A DNA stretch of 17,944 nt, taken from Lachnoclostridium sp. UBA6558. Its GTDB lineage: Bacteria; Bacillota; Clostridia; Lachnospirales; Lachnospiraceae. The stretch is taken from the NCBI GenBank assembly GCA_002434335.1, contig DJJW01000035.1:5335-23278 (forward strand), in the 5' to 3' direction. Positions 5,570-14,516 of the stretch are shown in pieces (the first letter of the stretch is position 1; each line of letters starts with the position of its first letter). The notes under the pieces were generated by a model that was given only the letters and a program-made list of their open reading frames with translations, did no database searches and had not been told where the DNA came from. The position numbers and the translations under genes were made by a program.

Positions 5570-6412
5570 TCAGTCTTTTATTAAGTCCACAGACCAGTCA
5601 AATCCGTAACTGACATTAAAGGTGTCCCGGAAATTTCCCAGACTAATGGCAATTCCAACCTTCATCAGTTCATTGGTATAAACCAGGGATTTTCCCCTTT
5701 CAACAAAACCAAAAGATTTAACAAAAGGAAGCTTCTCTTGGTATACCACAATATCTCTGTGCTTGATGATTACCTTTAACACATCCCCATATTCAAAGCC
5801 TTGTTGAAGCAGCTCCGCTACGAGTATATTACTCCACAGATTCCCGAAGTTGGGATCACTGCTTTCTAATATCCCTGCTGCCCTATTCGCAGTAATTACA
5901 GGTTTAGGTATATGATGTATGACAATATCCTCAACGGAATAAGCAGGACCTACTTCCTCATAAGAAATGATACCGCTTGCAAGTTTGGCAGCACAGTAAC
6001 CGAATAAATCCCTTCCGTGAAATACGCTGGTACCTAAGGTTGTTTGGAGCCGGTTAACGGTCTCATCTATTTCTCTGACCTCTTCAATGCCTGCATATTC
6101 CTTCATATGAGTTAATGTGCCGTTATCCGGTGTGGCGATGTAATAGCCGTCTTTTGTCTTTGCAATGCAGGCTTTTCTTGAAGTACCTACCCCCGGATCT
6201 ACTACTGAAACGAAAATAGTTCCCTTCGGCCAAAAACCAACCGACTGATACAGCCGGTAAGAAGCACTCCAGGTATCAAAATGAGGAATTTCATGGGTTC
6301 CGTCAAAGATTTCTAAGCTGCGGTCTATTGTTTTAACGACACCGTACATGGAACACACGGCCCCTTCTTTATAAGTAAAGTCTGTCTGGAAAACTAAAAT
6401 TGGTTTTTCCAT
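5570..6412 (-). CDS. SAM hydrolase, DUF62 / SAM hydroxide adenosyltransferase family
   Basis: A 280-residue cytosolic enzyme predicted to split S-adenosylmethionine to adenosine and methionine using an activated water. The N-terminal domain carries FQTDFT (Asp11), VDPGVGTSRKA (Asp72 and Arg79), ATPDNGTL (95-ish) and VFHGRDLF (His132). The Asp-x6-Arg ... His arrangement matches the Asp68/Arg75/His127 triad known from the archaeal enzymes. The C-terminal beta domain (about 180-280) matches the family length. No chlorinase or fluorinase-type context is present. The start has AAAGGA upstream on the minus strand. It is separated from the amidohydrolase gene by 393 bp, so it probably has its own promoter. 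The decayed siderophore gene follows directly. Confidence 0.85.
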   Translation of the reverse strand: MEKPILVFQTDFTYKEGAVCSMYGVVKTIDRSLEIFDGTHEIPHFDTWSASYRLYQSVGFWPKGTIFVSVVDPGVGTSRKACIAKTKDGYYIATPDNGTLTHMKEYAGIEEVREIDETVNRLQTTLGTSVFHGRDLFGYCAAKLASGIISYEEVGPAYSVEDIVIHHIPKPVITANRAAGILESSDPNFGNLWSNILVAELLQQGFEYGDVLKVIIKHRDIVVYQEKLPFVKSFGFVERGKSLVYTNELMKVGIAISLGNFRDTFNVSYGFDWSVDLIKD

Positions 6413-6805
6413 ATGTTTGCATCCTTTCTATGAAATACCACCTTTTCTTAACTCTTAGATGACTATAAACTTTAATAAAAGGTATTTAATATTCTAGTAT
6501 TAAAATACCTATAAGAAAGAATAGCATATTTTTTAGTTATTCGGCTAGAGTAATTTTATATATGAGTTTTTTTTATGTTAATTAATGAATTAAGATTAAT
6601 GAATTAAGATTAATTCTGCATATTTACCAAGGTATAATTTTTTTGATTCGAACAGAAAAACAACAGTAATAAATTTTCCCCAGGAAACATCTAATACTTT
6701 ATAATACTCACAGTTCATTTGGGTTAATTCAACACAGTATTATTGAAACAGTATTAACATAGAATTTTCTTATTCGATAAACAGGTATATATACATATCA
6801 TAATC
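6413..6805. other. Intergenic region with dyad and 14-bp tandem repeat
   Basis: Upstream region of the SAM hydrolase gene. A near-perfect inverted repeat, AGGTATTTAATA and TATTAAAATACCT (6480-6510, one base bulged), could be an operator or hairpin 70 bp before the start codon. ATTAATGAATTAAG occurs twice in tandem (6581-6594, 6595-6608) followed by a partial third copy. No SAM riboswitch fold was seen. Confidence 0.5.
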
Positions 6806-7603
6806 TTACTGATAGAATTCAGTCCTGCGTAGTTTGAAATAAGGTCTCTCATTACGTATAATACTGCTTTGCTTCAAATCGATGTCACAATACAGGATTT
6901 CTTCGGTTTCTCCTGCTTTTATCAGAGTATTACCAATGGGGTCGGCAACAAGGGATTGTCCGGCAAAATTCATATTATCTTCTTCTCCGACCCGGTTACA
7001 CATAGCGATATAGACACTGCTCTGCATCGCTTGAACCCTTACCTCCCATTCAAAGAGCTCCATGGGCTCACCAATTGTATTGGCTGTGGGTATTAGAATT
7101 AGTTCTGCTCCCAGCGCTGCACAGGTGCGAATGCTTTCAGGCAGATGTCTGTCAAAACAGATTACAATACCAACCTTTCCAAAAGGAGTGTCATATACCT
7201 TAAAGCCTTCATTTGAAGGAGTATAATAATCCTGTTCATAAAAATATTCACTTTGTGTTATATGTACCATTTTGGATATACCCAATAGCTTTCCGGTATT
7301 ATCAATCATTAAGGAAGCATCATAATTGTGTCCCTTTTCCTTTAGATAAAAATTCGGTGAAAGAAATACCCCTAATTCCCGGCTCTTGTTTCTGAGTTCG
7401 GTTACAAAGGGATGATTTATTTCAAGTGCCTGCTGCTCCATGTCCAGTCCCTGATACTGAGGAAAGAAAGGTGTGAATTGGAGTTCCGGAAAGAATATCA
7501 TATCAGCTTTATTTACTGCTGCTTCTTCCATAATGGAAAGCGCTTTGCGAAGATTCATCTCGCTGTCATTATTCATGTTCATTTGTGCTAAGGCCAGTCT
7601 CAT
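6806..7603 (-). CDS. Carbon-nitrogen hydrolase (nitrilase superfamily), N-carbamoylputrescine-amidase-like
   Basis: A 265-residue amidohydrolase with the complete Glu-Lys-Cys triad: Glu40 in FFPELQF, Lys111 in GISKMVHI and Cys149 in VICFDRHLPE. The KMVHITQSEYFYEQDYYTP stretch and the GFKVYDTPFGKVGI block resemble N-carbamoylputrescine amidase (AguB) and related D-amino-acid or omega-amidases. The exact substrate cannot be fixed from sequence, and no agmatine deiminase gene is nearby. It is cytoplasmic. The ATG at 7603 is set by a GGAGGT site about 10 nt upstream, inside the end of the transporter gene. The two overlap by 35 bp, so they are probably co-transcribed and translationally coupled. 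The product may process a compound moved by that transporter. Confidence 0.85.
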   Translation of the reverse strand: MRLALAQMNMNNDSEMNLRKALSIMEEAAVNKADMIFFPELQFTPFFPQYQGLDMEQQALEINHPFVTELRNKSRELGVFLSPNFYLKEKGHNYDASLMIDNTGKLLGISKMVHITQSEYFYEQDYYTPSNEGFKVYDTPFGKVGIVICFDRHLPESIRTCAALGAELILIPTANTIGEPMELFEWEVRVQAMQSSVYIAMCNRVGEEDNMNFAGQSLVADPIGNTLIKAGETEEILYCDIDLKQSSIIRNERPYFKLRRTEFYQ

Positions 7604-8516
7604 TCTTCTTATTACCTCCTGCAGTTGAATTTATTTTTTGAAAAAGTAGTAATCCCAGAATTATAATGGTTCCTCCCAGAAAGGTTGCCTTGGTAGGTGT
7701 TTCTCCAATCATTAGAAAACCAATTAACGCAGCAATAAAAGGTGTAACGAACATAAAATTAGTAACATCGGAGGTTTTTACAGCCAAGGATAATCCTTTT
7801 GCCCACCAGATATAAGCCAGACAGCTTGGGAAAATTCCCAGAAACAAAATTACCGGCAACTGGTATGTCGGTGCGTCTAATACCTGATTACCTGCTTTTG
7901 GCAGGAAGAAAAGCAGCAATATGGTTCCTCCGAATATATTATAGGCAGTGGCCTGAAGAGCGGTATACTTCCTGAGGTAATATCTTTGAAATAAATTATA
8001 ACAGCTAATACAAAAAGCCGCACCCAGCATCCAGAATACTCCTTTGTTCATGGTAAATACACCATCCCAAAGGGTCAGTATCAATATCCCGATAAATTCC
8101 ACCGATATTGCAAACCAGCCTTTCAGCTTAATCTTTTCTTTGTAGAAAAGACCTGCTAATAATGCTGTAATAACCGGTGCGGTGGCAATCAGAATACTAC
8201 CCGTGGCTGAAGTTAGTGTTTTCTGTGCCTGATTAAACACCTGCATATAAATAGTAAAACCTAATGCTCCTGATATGAAGAATTTCGGTATATCTTTAAT
8301 CTCCGGGAGTCCAATTTTTAGAAATATCCCGACTACAAGAAGGCAGACAGAAGCTACCAGGTAACGTAGTAATCCCAAGGTATCCCCGGTAAAATGTTTT
8401 AGAGCAATTTTAGTAAGTGAAAATGCAGATGCCCATAATATAATTGTTCCAAGAGCATAAAGTTTTGCTTTATTTTGGTCATTCATAGTTGTCATTAATG
8501 TAGTTTCCAGTTGCAT
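7569..8516 (-). CDS. EamA/DMT-family transporter
   Basis: A 315-residue integral membrane protein with about ten hydrophobic segments in two EamA repeats (roughly 15-145 and 160-295), the layout of drug/metabolite transporters. Recognisable family features are the early GTIILWASAF segment and the second-repeat SCLAYIWWAKGL region. Family members usually export amino acids, purines or other metabolites; the substrate here is unknown. The start is uncertain: ATG codons at 8516, 8495 and 8486 are in frame and none has a strong ribosome binding site. The gene overlaps the amidohydrolase gene downstream. The 17-bp repeat array (8580-8851) occupies its upstream region. Confidence 0.85.
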   Translation of the reverse strand: MQLETTLMTTMNDQNKAKLYALGTIILWASAFSLTKIALKHFTGDTLGLLRYLVASVCLLVVGIFLKIGLPEIKDIPKFFISGALGFTIYMQVFNQAQKTLTSATGSILIATAPVITALLAGLFYKEKIKLKGWFAISVEFIGILILTLWDGVFTMNKGVFWMLGAAFCISCYNLFQRYYLRKYTALQATAYNIFGGTILLLFFLPKAGNQVLDAPTYQLPVILFLGIFPSCLAYIWWAKGLSLAVKTSDVTNFMFVTPFIAALIGFLMIGETPTKATFLGGTIIILGLLLFQKINSTAGGNKKNETGLSTNEHE

Positions 8517-8579
8517 ATTCTAACAGGAGATCGCCTACAGCCTTTCTTATGTATTGGTTACTGCTTCTTTTAAGTGTAC

Positions 8580-8851
8580 TGTCTTTTAATGCGTATTGTC
8601 TTTTAATGTGTATTGTCTTTTAATGCCTATTGTCTTTTAATGCCTATTGTCTTTTAATGCCTATTGTCTTTTAATGTGTATTGCCTTTTAATGTGTATTG
8701 TCTTTTAATGTGTGCTGTTTTTTAATGGATACTGTCCTATTCTGTATACTGTCTTATTCTGTATACTGTATTAACATATAGACGTTATTATTATGTATAC
8801 CGTTTTATTATATTCCGTGTTATTATTTATGGCATTTTATTATCTATAACG
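8580..8851. repeat. Array of 17-bp tandem repeats, about 16 units
   Basis: Units of 17 bp with consensus TGTCTTTTAATGTGTAT. Three identical copies (TGTCTTTTAATGCCTAT) lie at 8614-8664, near-identical ones on both sides, and from 8733 onward units degrade to TGTCYTATTCTGTATAC and further to about 8851 while keeping the 17-bp register. A degenerate unit precedes at about 8563. The unit length rules out a coding repeat. It is not CRISPR, because there are no spacers. Confidence 0.9.
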
Positions 8852-9210
8852 TACGTATAAATATTGGAGTAAAATGATAAAGTGAAAGTAACATTGTATG
8901 AAAGAGGTTTGTATAAATTATATATCCCAAATAGATATAAATATAGCAATAAGAAATATTATAATAATAAGATCTCCAAATATAGAGTAAGGTCAGGATA
9001 GTTAATGTATTAATTTTATAATAAGCATAAAATTTCTATGTACACTTCTTTTATATCGAAAAGCTGAATAAGAAATTATTATAAAGTAATATATCACAAT
9101 GTATTACAGAACTCAATAAATTTTCTTTTTAAAGAAGCAAAATTATACCTAATATAGAGATCTTCCTAAAGGTATCAAAAGCTGCTTCTATTGCTTCACT
9201 TGAAAACTTA
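8852..9210. other. AT-rich gap, nothing recognised
   Basis: No gene, repeat or RNA gene was recognised on either strand between the end of the 17-bp array and the hairpin at 9211. Confidence 0.55.
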
Positions 9211-9263
9211 ATACCCTGCCAGCATGGAGAATAATAGCAATCTCCTTGTTGCTGGCAGGGTAT
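9211..9263 (-). terminator. Long hairpin after the monooxygenase-fold gene
   Basis: ATACCCTGCCAGCA (9211-9224) and TGCTGGCAGGGTAT (9250-9263) pair perfectly over 14 bp. An inner GGAGA/TCTCC stem (9226-9230, 9241-9245) adds five pairs. It lies about 50 bp after the minus-strand stop codon at 9314. On that strand the T-tract is weak (TATTAAGTTTTC), so termination is likely but not certain. Confidence 0.65.
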
Positions 9264-9313
9264 ATATAATAATTCTTAGTATGATTTGAGCAAGAAAGCC
9301 TTCCACTTTTATG

Positions 9314-9604
9314 CTAGTCCACTTTTTTATACAGATTGACATCTCCTGGTTTTTCCATCAGATCCTTAAAATGAATCATAGCTTCTTTGAAATGGTCTGC
9401 AGACATATGCTGATCCAAGGCTTCTTTATTTTCCCATTCCTCAATAAAGGTAAAGATGTGTGAATCGGTTAAATCCTGAAATACATCATAAGCGATACAG
9501 CCTTTATCTTTGCTATTTGTATCCTTTACCAATTGTCCAGCTAATGTAATGAACTCATCTACTTTATCTGACTTGATATAATTCTTCGCTACTACTTTAA
9601 TCAT
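9314..9604 (-). CDS. Antibiotic biosynthesis monooxygenase (ABM) domain protein
   Basis: A 96-residue single-domain protein starting MIKVVAKNYIKSDKVDEF. The order of beta strand, helix, YDVFQDLTDSHIFTFIEEWENKEALDQHMSADHFK and a final strand is typical of the ABM/YgiN-like dimeric ferredoxin fold (PF03992). These proteins include quinone monooxygenases and many uncharacterised members; the reaction here is unknown. I use the ATG at 9604 because AGAGGAGA sits about 7 nt upstream. The frame extends to 9637 but that longer start has no better site. The gene stands alone, between a hairpin and an AT-rich gap. Confidence 0.8.
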   Translation of the reverse strand: MIKVVAKNYIKSDKVDEFITLAGQLVKDTNSKDKGCIAYDVFQDLTDSHIFTFIEEWENKEALDQHMSADHFKEAMIHFKDLMEKPGDVNLYKKVD

Positions 9605-9733
9605 AGTATGTCTCCTCTGTTCTAGTAATATAAACATTAATTCGAATATAGATCTTAAGCTGAGTAAATCTCATATCAGAAAAATTGCATATACAACTAT
9701 ATATATCACGGATCATTATTCCTGTCAATTGAC

Positions 9734-9781
9734 TCTTCCAATGAAGTTCTCATTAAGTCTTCCAATGAGGTTCTTATTAAA
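9734..9781. repeat. 24-bp tandem duplication
   Basis: TCTTCCAATGAAGTTCTCAT and four more bases (9734-9757) is followed directly by a second copy (9758-9781) differing at three positions. It lies in the gap between the end of the GH28 gene and the ABM gene. Confidence 0.8.
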
Positions 9782-9888
9782 TGTTACAACATAAGAATAC
9801 AATACTGTTTATACTCAGAAACTTTACTAAGAAAGATTATTAAATCAATTATATAATTACAATTATGATTATGAGTTTGCTAATATGT

Positions 9889-11457
9889 TTAAGCTTTTAA
9901 GTTTCGCAATCCTTTAATATTGTCAATATTTTTCAGGTGGAAGGTTTCACCATCCTGACCTGTTATAGTAACCTCTGACAGGAGCAGTTTCTCTACATTT
10001 TGAATAAATACTCCCAAGCGGCTCGTTTCCTCAAGGTCATCCATCATATCTGGATATCCCTTTATAGCATTTTCGTCAAACTGAACAGTTACATTTTCAA
10101 ATATCAGCTCTTCAATTTTTCTCTCCGGTAAACCATATATATAGACAGCTGCCACATGGCAGTTGATACAATGGATATTATGGAAGGCAAGTTTTTTGAT
10201 TACCGGTGTTCTTTCATCTACTGGATATGCTGCTTTGTTTTGTACATAGGCTGAATGCCCATCCGGATCACAGAAGTAAAAGCAGTTTATAACAATGGGA
10301 GTCATTACTCCGTCCATTCGGATATTATCGAATACAATGTTATCAATTATTGCATCCTCTCCTCTGCCTCTCCTGGTTTTTACACGCAGTCCTCTGTCTG
10401 TATGAAGAAAAAGGCAGTCTCTGACGGTTATATTCCTGACACCACCTGCATTCTCACTTCCTATTGTTACCGAGCCATGTCCATCCTGCATACAGCATTG
10501 TCGAATGGTTATATTTTGAGAAGGTGTTTTAAACTTTCTGCCAAAATAAATCTTGCCGGATTTAATTGCAATACAATCATCTCCTACGCTAAAGAATACC
10601 CCTGTAATTTCAACATTATTACAGGATTCCGGATTCAAGGCATCCGTATTGGGTGAATTCTTAGGATTTAATATACTTAATCTGATAAACTTTAGTTCTG
10701 AACAGAAATAAGGATGCAGGGTCCAGCTGGGGCTATTAATTAATACGACTCCTTCGATTACAACATTTTTGCAATTACTTAGGAATATCAGCCTTGGCCG
10801 GTAGGCCATGTTCTTTTCCTTAGGCTTATCCCACCAGTTGGTTATATCCGCATTACCGTCAATCTCTCCTTGTCCGTATATTACTACATTTTCCAGATTC
10901 ATACCCTGAATAACCGCAGAAAACATGGTTAAGGGGTTTCCCTCCCAGGTTCCCAGGTAACAGGTATCCTCTTCCTCATAGCTCTGTATACGTCCGGGTA
11001 TTATGGGACGTTTTTCTCTTTCGGTAAAAGCCTTTAAGATGGCTCCTTTTCCTAACTCCAGTTTTATATTACTCTTTAGGAATAAAGTAGTAATACGATA
11101 GGTTCCTGCCGGAATAAAGATTCTTCCGTCTATTGGACAGGACATAATAGCAGCTTGTATAAAGCAGGTGTCATCGTTGATGCCATCTCCTTTCGCCCCA
11201 AAATCCCTGACATCTAAACTAAAGGATTCCTTCTCTGTCTGAAAAAATATACTGCTTTCATTTAACTCACTTTTAACCGTAAGCTTATATGTACTATCAG
11301 GTTTTAATTCATAGATGCTGTTAATGACCCGTTCTGTATTTCCGTATTCCTTATCGTTTATAAAGAGCTTATAACTTCTATTTGTATAAAATACGCCACC
11401 CTCTTGTATTTCAAACACGGCATTTCTTGATGTCTTGAAAAGTATTTGAAGTTCCAA
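9889..11457 (-). CDS. GH28 polygalacturonase, intracellular type
   Basis: A 522-residue glycoside hydrolase predicted to release galacturonate from oligogalacturonides. Residues 1-75 form a small beta domain resembling the fibronectin-III-like N-terminus of exo-acting GH28 enzymes. The beta helix starts at VRDFGAKGDGINDDT (83-97). All GH28 signature blocks are present: SPNTDALN (Asp272), VGDDCIAIKSG (Asp293, Asp294), GHGSVTIGSE (His327) and RGLRVKT (Arg358, Lys360). There is no signal peptide, so it acts in the cytoplasm on imported substrate. Translation starts at TTG 11457, with GGAGG 7 nt upstream. It lies 33 bp after the GH105 gene and is last in the operon. A rhamnogalacturonan or xylogalacturonan specificity cannot be excluded. 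Confidence 0.92.
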   Translation of the reverse strand: MELQILFKTSRNAVFEIQEGGVFYTNRSYKLFINDKEYGNTERVINSIYELKPDSTYKLTVKSELNESSIFFQTEKESFSLDVRDFGAKGDGINDDTCFIQAAIMSCPIDGRIFIPAGTYRITTLFLKSNIKLELGKGAILKAFTEREKRPIIPGRIQSYEEEDTCYLGTWEGNPLTMFSAVIQGMNLENVVIYGQGEIDGNADITNWWDKPKEKNMAYRPRLIFLSNCKNVVIEGVVLINSPSWTLHPYFCSELKFIRLSILNPKNSPNTDALNPESCNNVEITGVFFSVGDDCIAIKSGKIYFGRKFKTPSQNITIRQCCMQDGHGSVTIGSENAGGVRNITVRDCLFLHTDRGLRVKTRRGRGEDAIIDNIVFDNIRMDGVMTPIVINCFYFCDPDGHSAYVQNKAAYPVDERTPVIKKLAFHNIHCINCHVAAVYIYGLPERKIEELIFENVTVQFDENAIKGYPDMMDDLEETSRLGVFIQNVEKLLLSEVTITGQDGETFHLKNIDNIKGLRNLKA

Positions 11458-11490
11458 ATCTCTGCCTCCTAAGCTAAATCATACGTCAGG

Positions 11491-12585
11491 TTATTTATGC
11501 AGCATTTTGATTTGCGCATAAGTCATCATTAAGGCACCAATACCTTTCCTGTCATCCTCCACAATAGGTTCAGAAAGATAATAGAGGATACTGCCATCTC
11601 GTCTTGTATCACTTTCGGGACCAAGTCCTGCAACGGAGCAAATACCGGTAAGTTTTATAATTCCGTCCTCTTCTCTCAAACGATTCTTAACGACAGATTC
11701 AAAAATTTCAACTCCAGTCGACAGATACTTCTCTTTAAGGAGTGCTCCTAAGGAACAGCCTTTTAAGATAGCATAAGATATCATAGTAGACCCGGAAGTT
11801 TCAAGATAATTTCCCAGAACCTCCGGATGATCTATTACCTGATAGAACATCTTACTAGCAGGATCCTGATATTTTAAGATACCCTTTACTCCTTCTCTTA
11901 AAAGTTCCTCAAGGATTACATATTGTTCAAAAACCATCTCATTCATTTCACTAAGAACATCAGTGAGCGCCATCAGATACCAGCCAAGTGCACGAATCCA
12001 GAAATTTGCTGATTTTCCTGTAGCTTTATCCGCCCAGAATATGGTCTTTGACTCATCGCAGCCATGATAATACAGTTCTTTTTCTTTATCAAACAAGAAT
12101 TTTCTGGCAGCTACAAACTGGTCTATGATATCATTATAGTTCTTCATATCATTAAACTTTGTTTCATACATCATATAAAAGGGAAGAGACATGTATAACC
12201 CGTCCAGCCATACCTGATCCGGATAGATTGCCTTATGCCAGAAGCTTCCGCTTTTTGTCCGGGGCTGGTTTCTGATCTGTTCCATCAGGACTTCGATGGC
12301 ATTCTTATACTTTTCCTCTCCCGTCCAGGAATAAGCATTGAATAGTACTTTTCCGGAATTGATATTATCAAGATTGTATTTGCTTATATCATAACCCTTA
12401 ATAGAGCCATCTTCAGCAATGAACTGATCTAGATAATCCAACACGAATTGTTTATAACGTTCCTCTTTTGTGGCTTGATATAGATTAGCGCACCCAATTA
12501 AGACACAGCCGTCTTCATACTTCCATATATTATCTGACTTCGGGAAATTATCAAGAACTTGTGTAATATATTTATCTATTAGCAT
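11491..12585 (-). CDS. GH105 unsaturated galacturonyl / rhamnogalacturonyl hydrolase
   Basis: A 364-residue (alpha/alpha)6-barrel enzyme of the YteR/YesR type. It removes the 4,5-unsaturated uronic acid left at the non-reducing end by pectate or rhamnogalacturonan lyases. Matching blocks are GSFWHKAIYPDQVWLDGLYM (catalytic Asp128 in LDGLYM), FWIRALGWYLMAL and YLETSGSTMISYAILKG. There is no signal peptide, so it is cytoplasmic. The start at 12585 has AAGAGGATAG just upstream and lies 14 bp after the permease stop, so it is in the transporter operon. Its presence implies that lyase products are among the imported sugars, with the lyases encoded elsewhere. Length is typical of the family. Confidence 0.9.
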   Translation of the reverse strand: MLIDKYITQVLDNFPKSDNIWKYEDGCVLIGCANLYQATKEERYKQFVLDYLDQFIAEDGSIKGYDISKYNLDNINSGKVLFNAYSWTGEEKYKNAIEVLMEQIRNQPRTKSGSFWHKAIYPDQVWLDGLYMSLPFYMMYETKFNDMKNYNDIIDQFVAARKFLFDKEKELYYHGCDESKTIFWADKATGKSANFWIRALGWYLMALTDVLSEMNEMVFEQYVILEELLREGVKGILKYQDPASKMFYQVIDHPEVLGNYLETSGSTMISYAILKGCSLGALLKEKYLSTGVEIFESVVKNRLREEDGIIKLTGICSVAGLGPESDTRRDGSILYYLSEPIVEDDRKGIGALMMTYAQIKMLHK

Positions 12586-12599
12586 ACTATCCTCTTTTC

Positions 12600-13475
12600 T
12601 TATTCCTTTACAGCACCCATATTGATTCCTTTTACAAAGTACTTTTGTAAGAAAGGATACAGAATCATAAAGGGTATGATGGCTACCATAATAGCAGCAC
12701 TTTTAACGGTGTTCTGATATACACCTGCCGAGGAGGCAGCTGCCAGAGAGGTATCTTCAATAATAAGATTACGAAGCATTACCTGAAAATTTCTTAAGTT
12801 GGCATCTGATATGTAAATGGTAAAGTTGGTATACTCATTCCAATAACTAACGGCAAACATTAAACCAATGGAGGCAAGGGCAGCCTTGGATAATGGTAAT
12901 ATTACAGAGAGGAATATTCTCACCGGGGAGCAGCCGTCAATGGAGGCAGCATCAAATAGACTGTTAGGAATTCCCTCGAAAAAGTTCCTCATTAATACAG
13001 TATTATAGACATTTAAGCTGGCCGGCAAGATAATTGCCCATAAGCTGTTTATCAAATGATAATCCCTCATAGCCAGATAAGTAGGAACCATACCACCATG
13101 GAATATCATGGTAAAAAGTAACAGATAACTTAAAAAAGTTCTTCCCGGCATCTCATACTGCATCAATACATAACCTGCTATGGTTGATACTGCCAGCCCC
13201 AGTAATGTTCCGACTAATGTAACGTAGACAGATACAAGAAAGGGTTTATAAAGTGCAACTGTTGAAACAATAATCTTGTAACCGCTTATTACCGGCTTAT
13301 TCGGCCAAAGGTTAATACCGTAATTTGCCGTGGCATCAATAGAATCTACAAATATCTTTAATAAAGGTACTACGGTTATCAAAGTGATTAAAATAAATAT
13401 AATATAAATTAAAAGATTAATATTTAAGATATTTTTGATTTTCCGCTTCTTATAATAGCTGCTGTTTTGATTCAT
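12600..13475 (-). CDS. Sugar ABC transporter permease, LplC/YtcP type
   Basis: A 291-residue CUT1-family inner-membrane permease with six predicted membrane segments. The EAA loop that contacts the ATPase reads FDAASIDGCSPVRIFLSVILPL (about 175-196). The C-terminus GINMGAVKE is characteristic of the LplC/YtcP group. It partners the permease encoded at 13560 and the lipoprotein at 14583. No ATPase gene is present, as is usual for these loci where a shared MsmX-type ATPase serves several transporters (established for Bacillus; inferred here). AGAGGAAAATAGG precedes the start. An 84-bp gap separates it from the upstream permease gene. Confidence 0.92.
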   Translation of the reverse strand: MNQNSSYYKKRKIKNILNINLLIYIIFILITLITVVPLLKIFVDSIDATANYGINLWPNKPVISGYKIIVSTVALYKPFLVSVYVTLVGTLLGLAVSTIAGYVLMQYEMPGRTFLSYLLLFTMIFHGGMVPTYLAMRDYHLINSLWAIILPASLNVYNTVLMRNFFEGIPNSLFDAASIDGCSPVRIFLSVILPLSKAALASIGLMFAVSYWNEYTNFTIYISDANLRNFQVMLRNLIIEDTSLAAASSAGVYQNTVKSAAIMVAIIPFMILYPFLQKYFVKGINMGAVKE

Positions 13476-13559
13476 CCTATTTTCCTCTTATTCCGCCGCT
13501 TTTAACGGCATAAAGTCTCCAGGTAGCTGTGTAAACTTAAAGCTGTTGACAGCCTGACC

Positions 13560-14492
13560 TTATAAAATTCCTCTTCCGCGTACTTTCTTGCTGGTATGGT
13601 TGCACAGTAATACCAGGAAACACCCTATTACCGATGAAAAGAGACCAACTGCTGTAGTATAACCGAAATTGGGAAGAGGTGTTGTCAGAGTCTGCCGGTA
13701 GATATAAGTCTGGAGAACATCTGCCACATCATAAACCTTCGGACTGTATAATACGAATACCGATTCAAAGAGATTCATAATCTTAGCCAGATTAAGAATT
13801 AATACGATAATGATTGTCTGGGCAAGGCTGGGCAAGGTAATAAAACGCATTTTATCCCATCTGTTTGCACCGTCAATGGCTGCTGCCTCATATAGCTGAG
13901 GATCTATTCCGGTTAAGGTTGCAAGGAATATGATAGTTCCCCAACCCGTTTCTTTCCAGATATTCACTACATAATAAACCTTACGCCACCAACCGCTTTC
14001 ATTCATAAAATAGATGGGGTTATCAATGATTCCGATGTGAATCAATACTTCATTCATAAATCCATGCTGGGGTGAAAGTATAATAGAAAAGATTGATGCA
14101 ACTACCACCCAGGAAAGAAAATGGGGCAGATATATAAGTGTCTGAAAGAATTTCTTTGCTGCCAGATTCGCTACTTCATTTAATAAAAGGGAAACGACTA
14201 CAGATACGAAGGTGGTTAAAACCAGCTTCGTAGTACTGATGATAATAGTGTTTTTAAATGCTATCCAAAACTGGTGATTGGAGAAGAGTTCTTCAAAATT
14301 AGCAAAGCCTTTGAAATTCGGTCCTTTGAACGGTGTATATTCAAAAAATGCGAACCGTATCCCCAGCATGGGATAGTAAAAAAACATGAGTGACAATATG
14401 ATTACAGGAATAATCATGATATAAAACCAACGGTATTTCCATATATTTTTAAACCGGCTGTTTCCTTTTAGCTGTTTCGCTGTTAATTTCAT
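13560..14492 (-). CDS. Sugar ABC transporter permease, LplB/YteP type
   Basis: A 310-residue CUT1 permease. After a hydrophilic N-terminus (MKLTAKQLKGNSRFKNIWKY) come six membrane segments, and the EAA loop reads YEAAAIDGANRWDKMRFITL. It forms the channel with the LplC-type permease. I choose the ATG at 14492 because GGAAGGAT lies about 5 nt upstream. The frame can be extended to a GTG at 14537, but that would run into the 14517-14567 hairpin and lacks a good site. Its place directly after the binding-protein gene is the standard order for this transporter family. Confidence 0.92.
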   Translation of the reverse strand: MKLTAKQLKGNSRFKNIWKYRWFYIMIIPVIILSLMFFYYPMLGIRFAFFEYTPFKGPNFKGFANFEELFSNHQFWIAFKNTIIISTTKLVLTTFVSVVVSLLLNEVANLAAKKFFQTLIYLPHFLSWVVVASIFSIILSPQHGFMNEVLIHIGIIDNPIYFMNESGWWRKVYYVVNIWKETGWGTIIFLATLTGIDPQLYEAAAIDGANRWDKMRFITLPSLAQTIIIVLILNLAKIMNLFESVFVLYSPKVYDVADVLQTYIYRQTLTTPLPNFGYTTAVGLFSSVIGCFLVLLCNHTSKKVRGRGIL

Positions 14493-14516
14493 AGATATCC
14501 TTCCGCCTTTAATGTA

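Noticed and set aside
6413..6805. SAM-sensing riboswitch upstream of the SAM hydrolase gene
   Set aside because: No conserved SAM-I, SAM-II or SAM-III core or terminator pair could be seen in this AT-rich region.
8580..8851. CRISPR array
   Set aside because: Repeats are 17 bp head-to-tail with no spacers and no cas genes nearby.
10255..10656. Plus-strand frames inside the GH28, amidohydrolase, lipoprotein and methylesterase genes
   Set aside because: They lie antisense within genes with complete catalytic motifs and lack ribosome binding sites.
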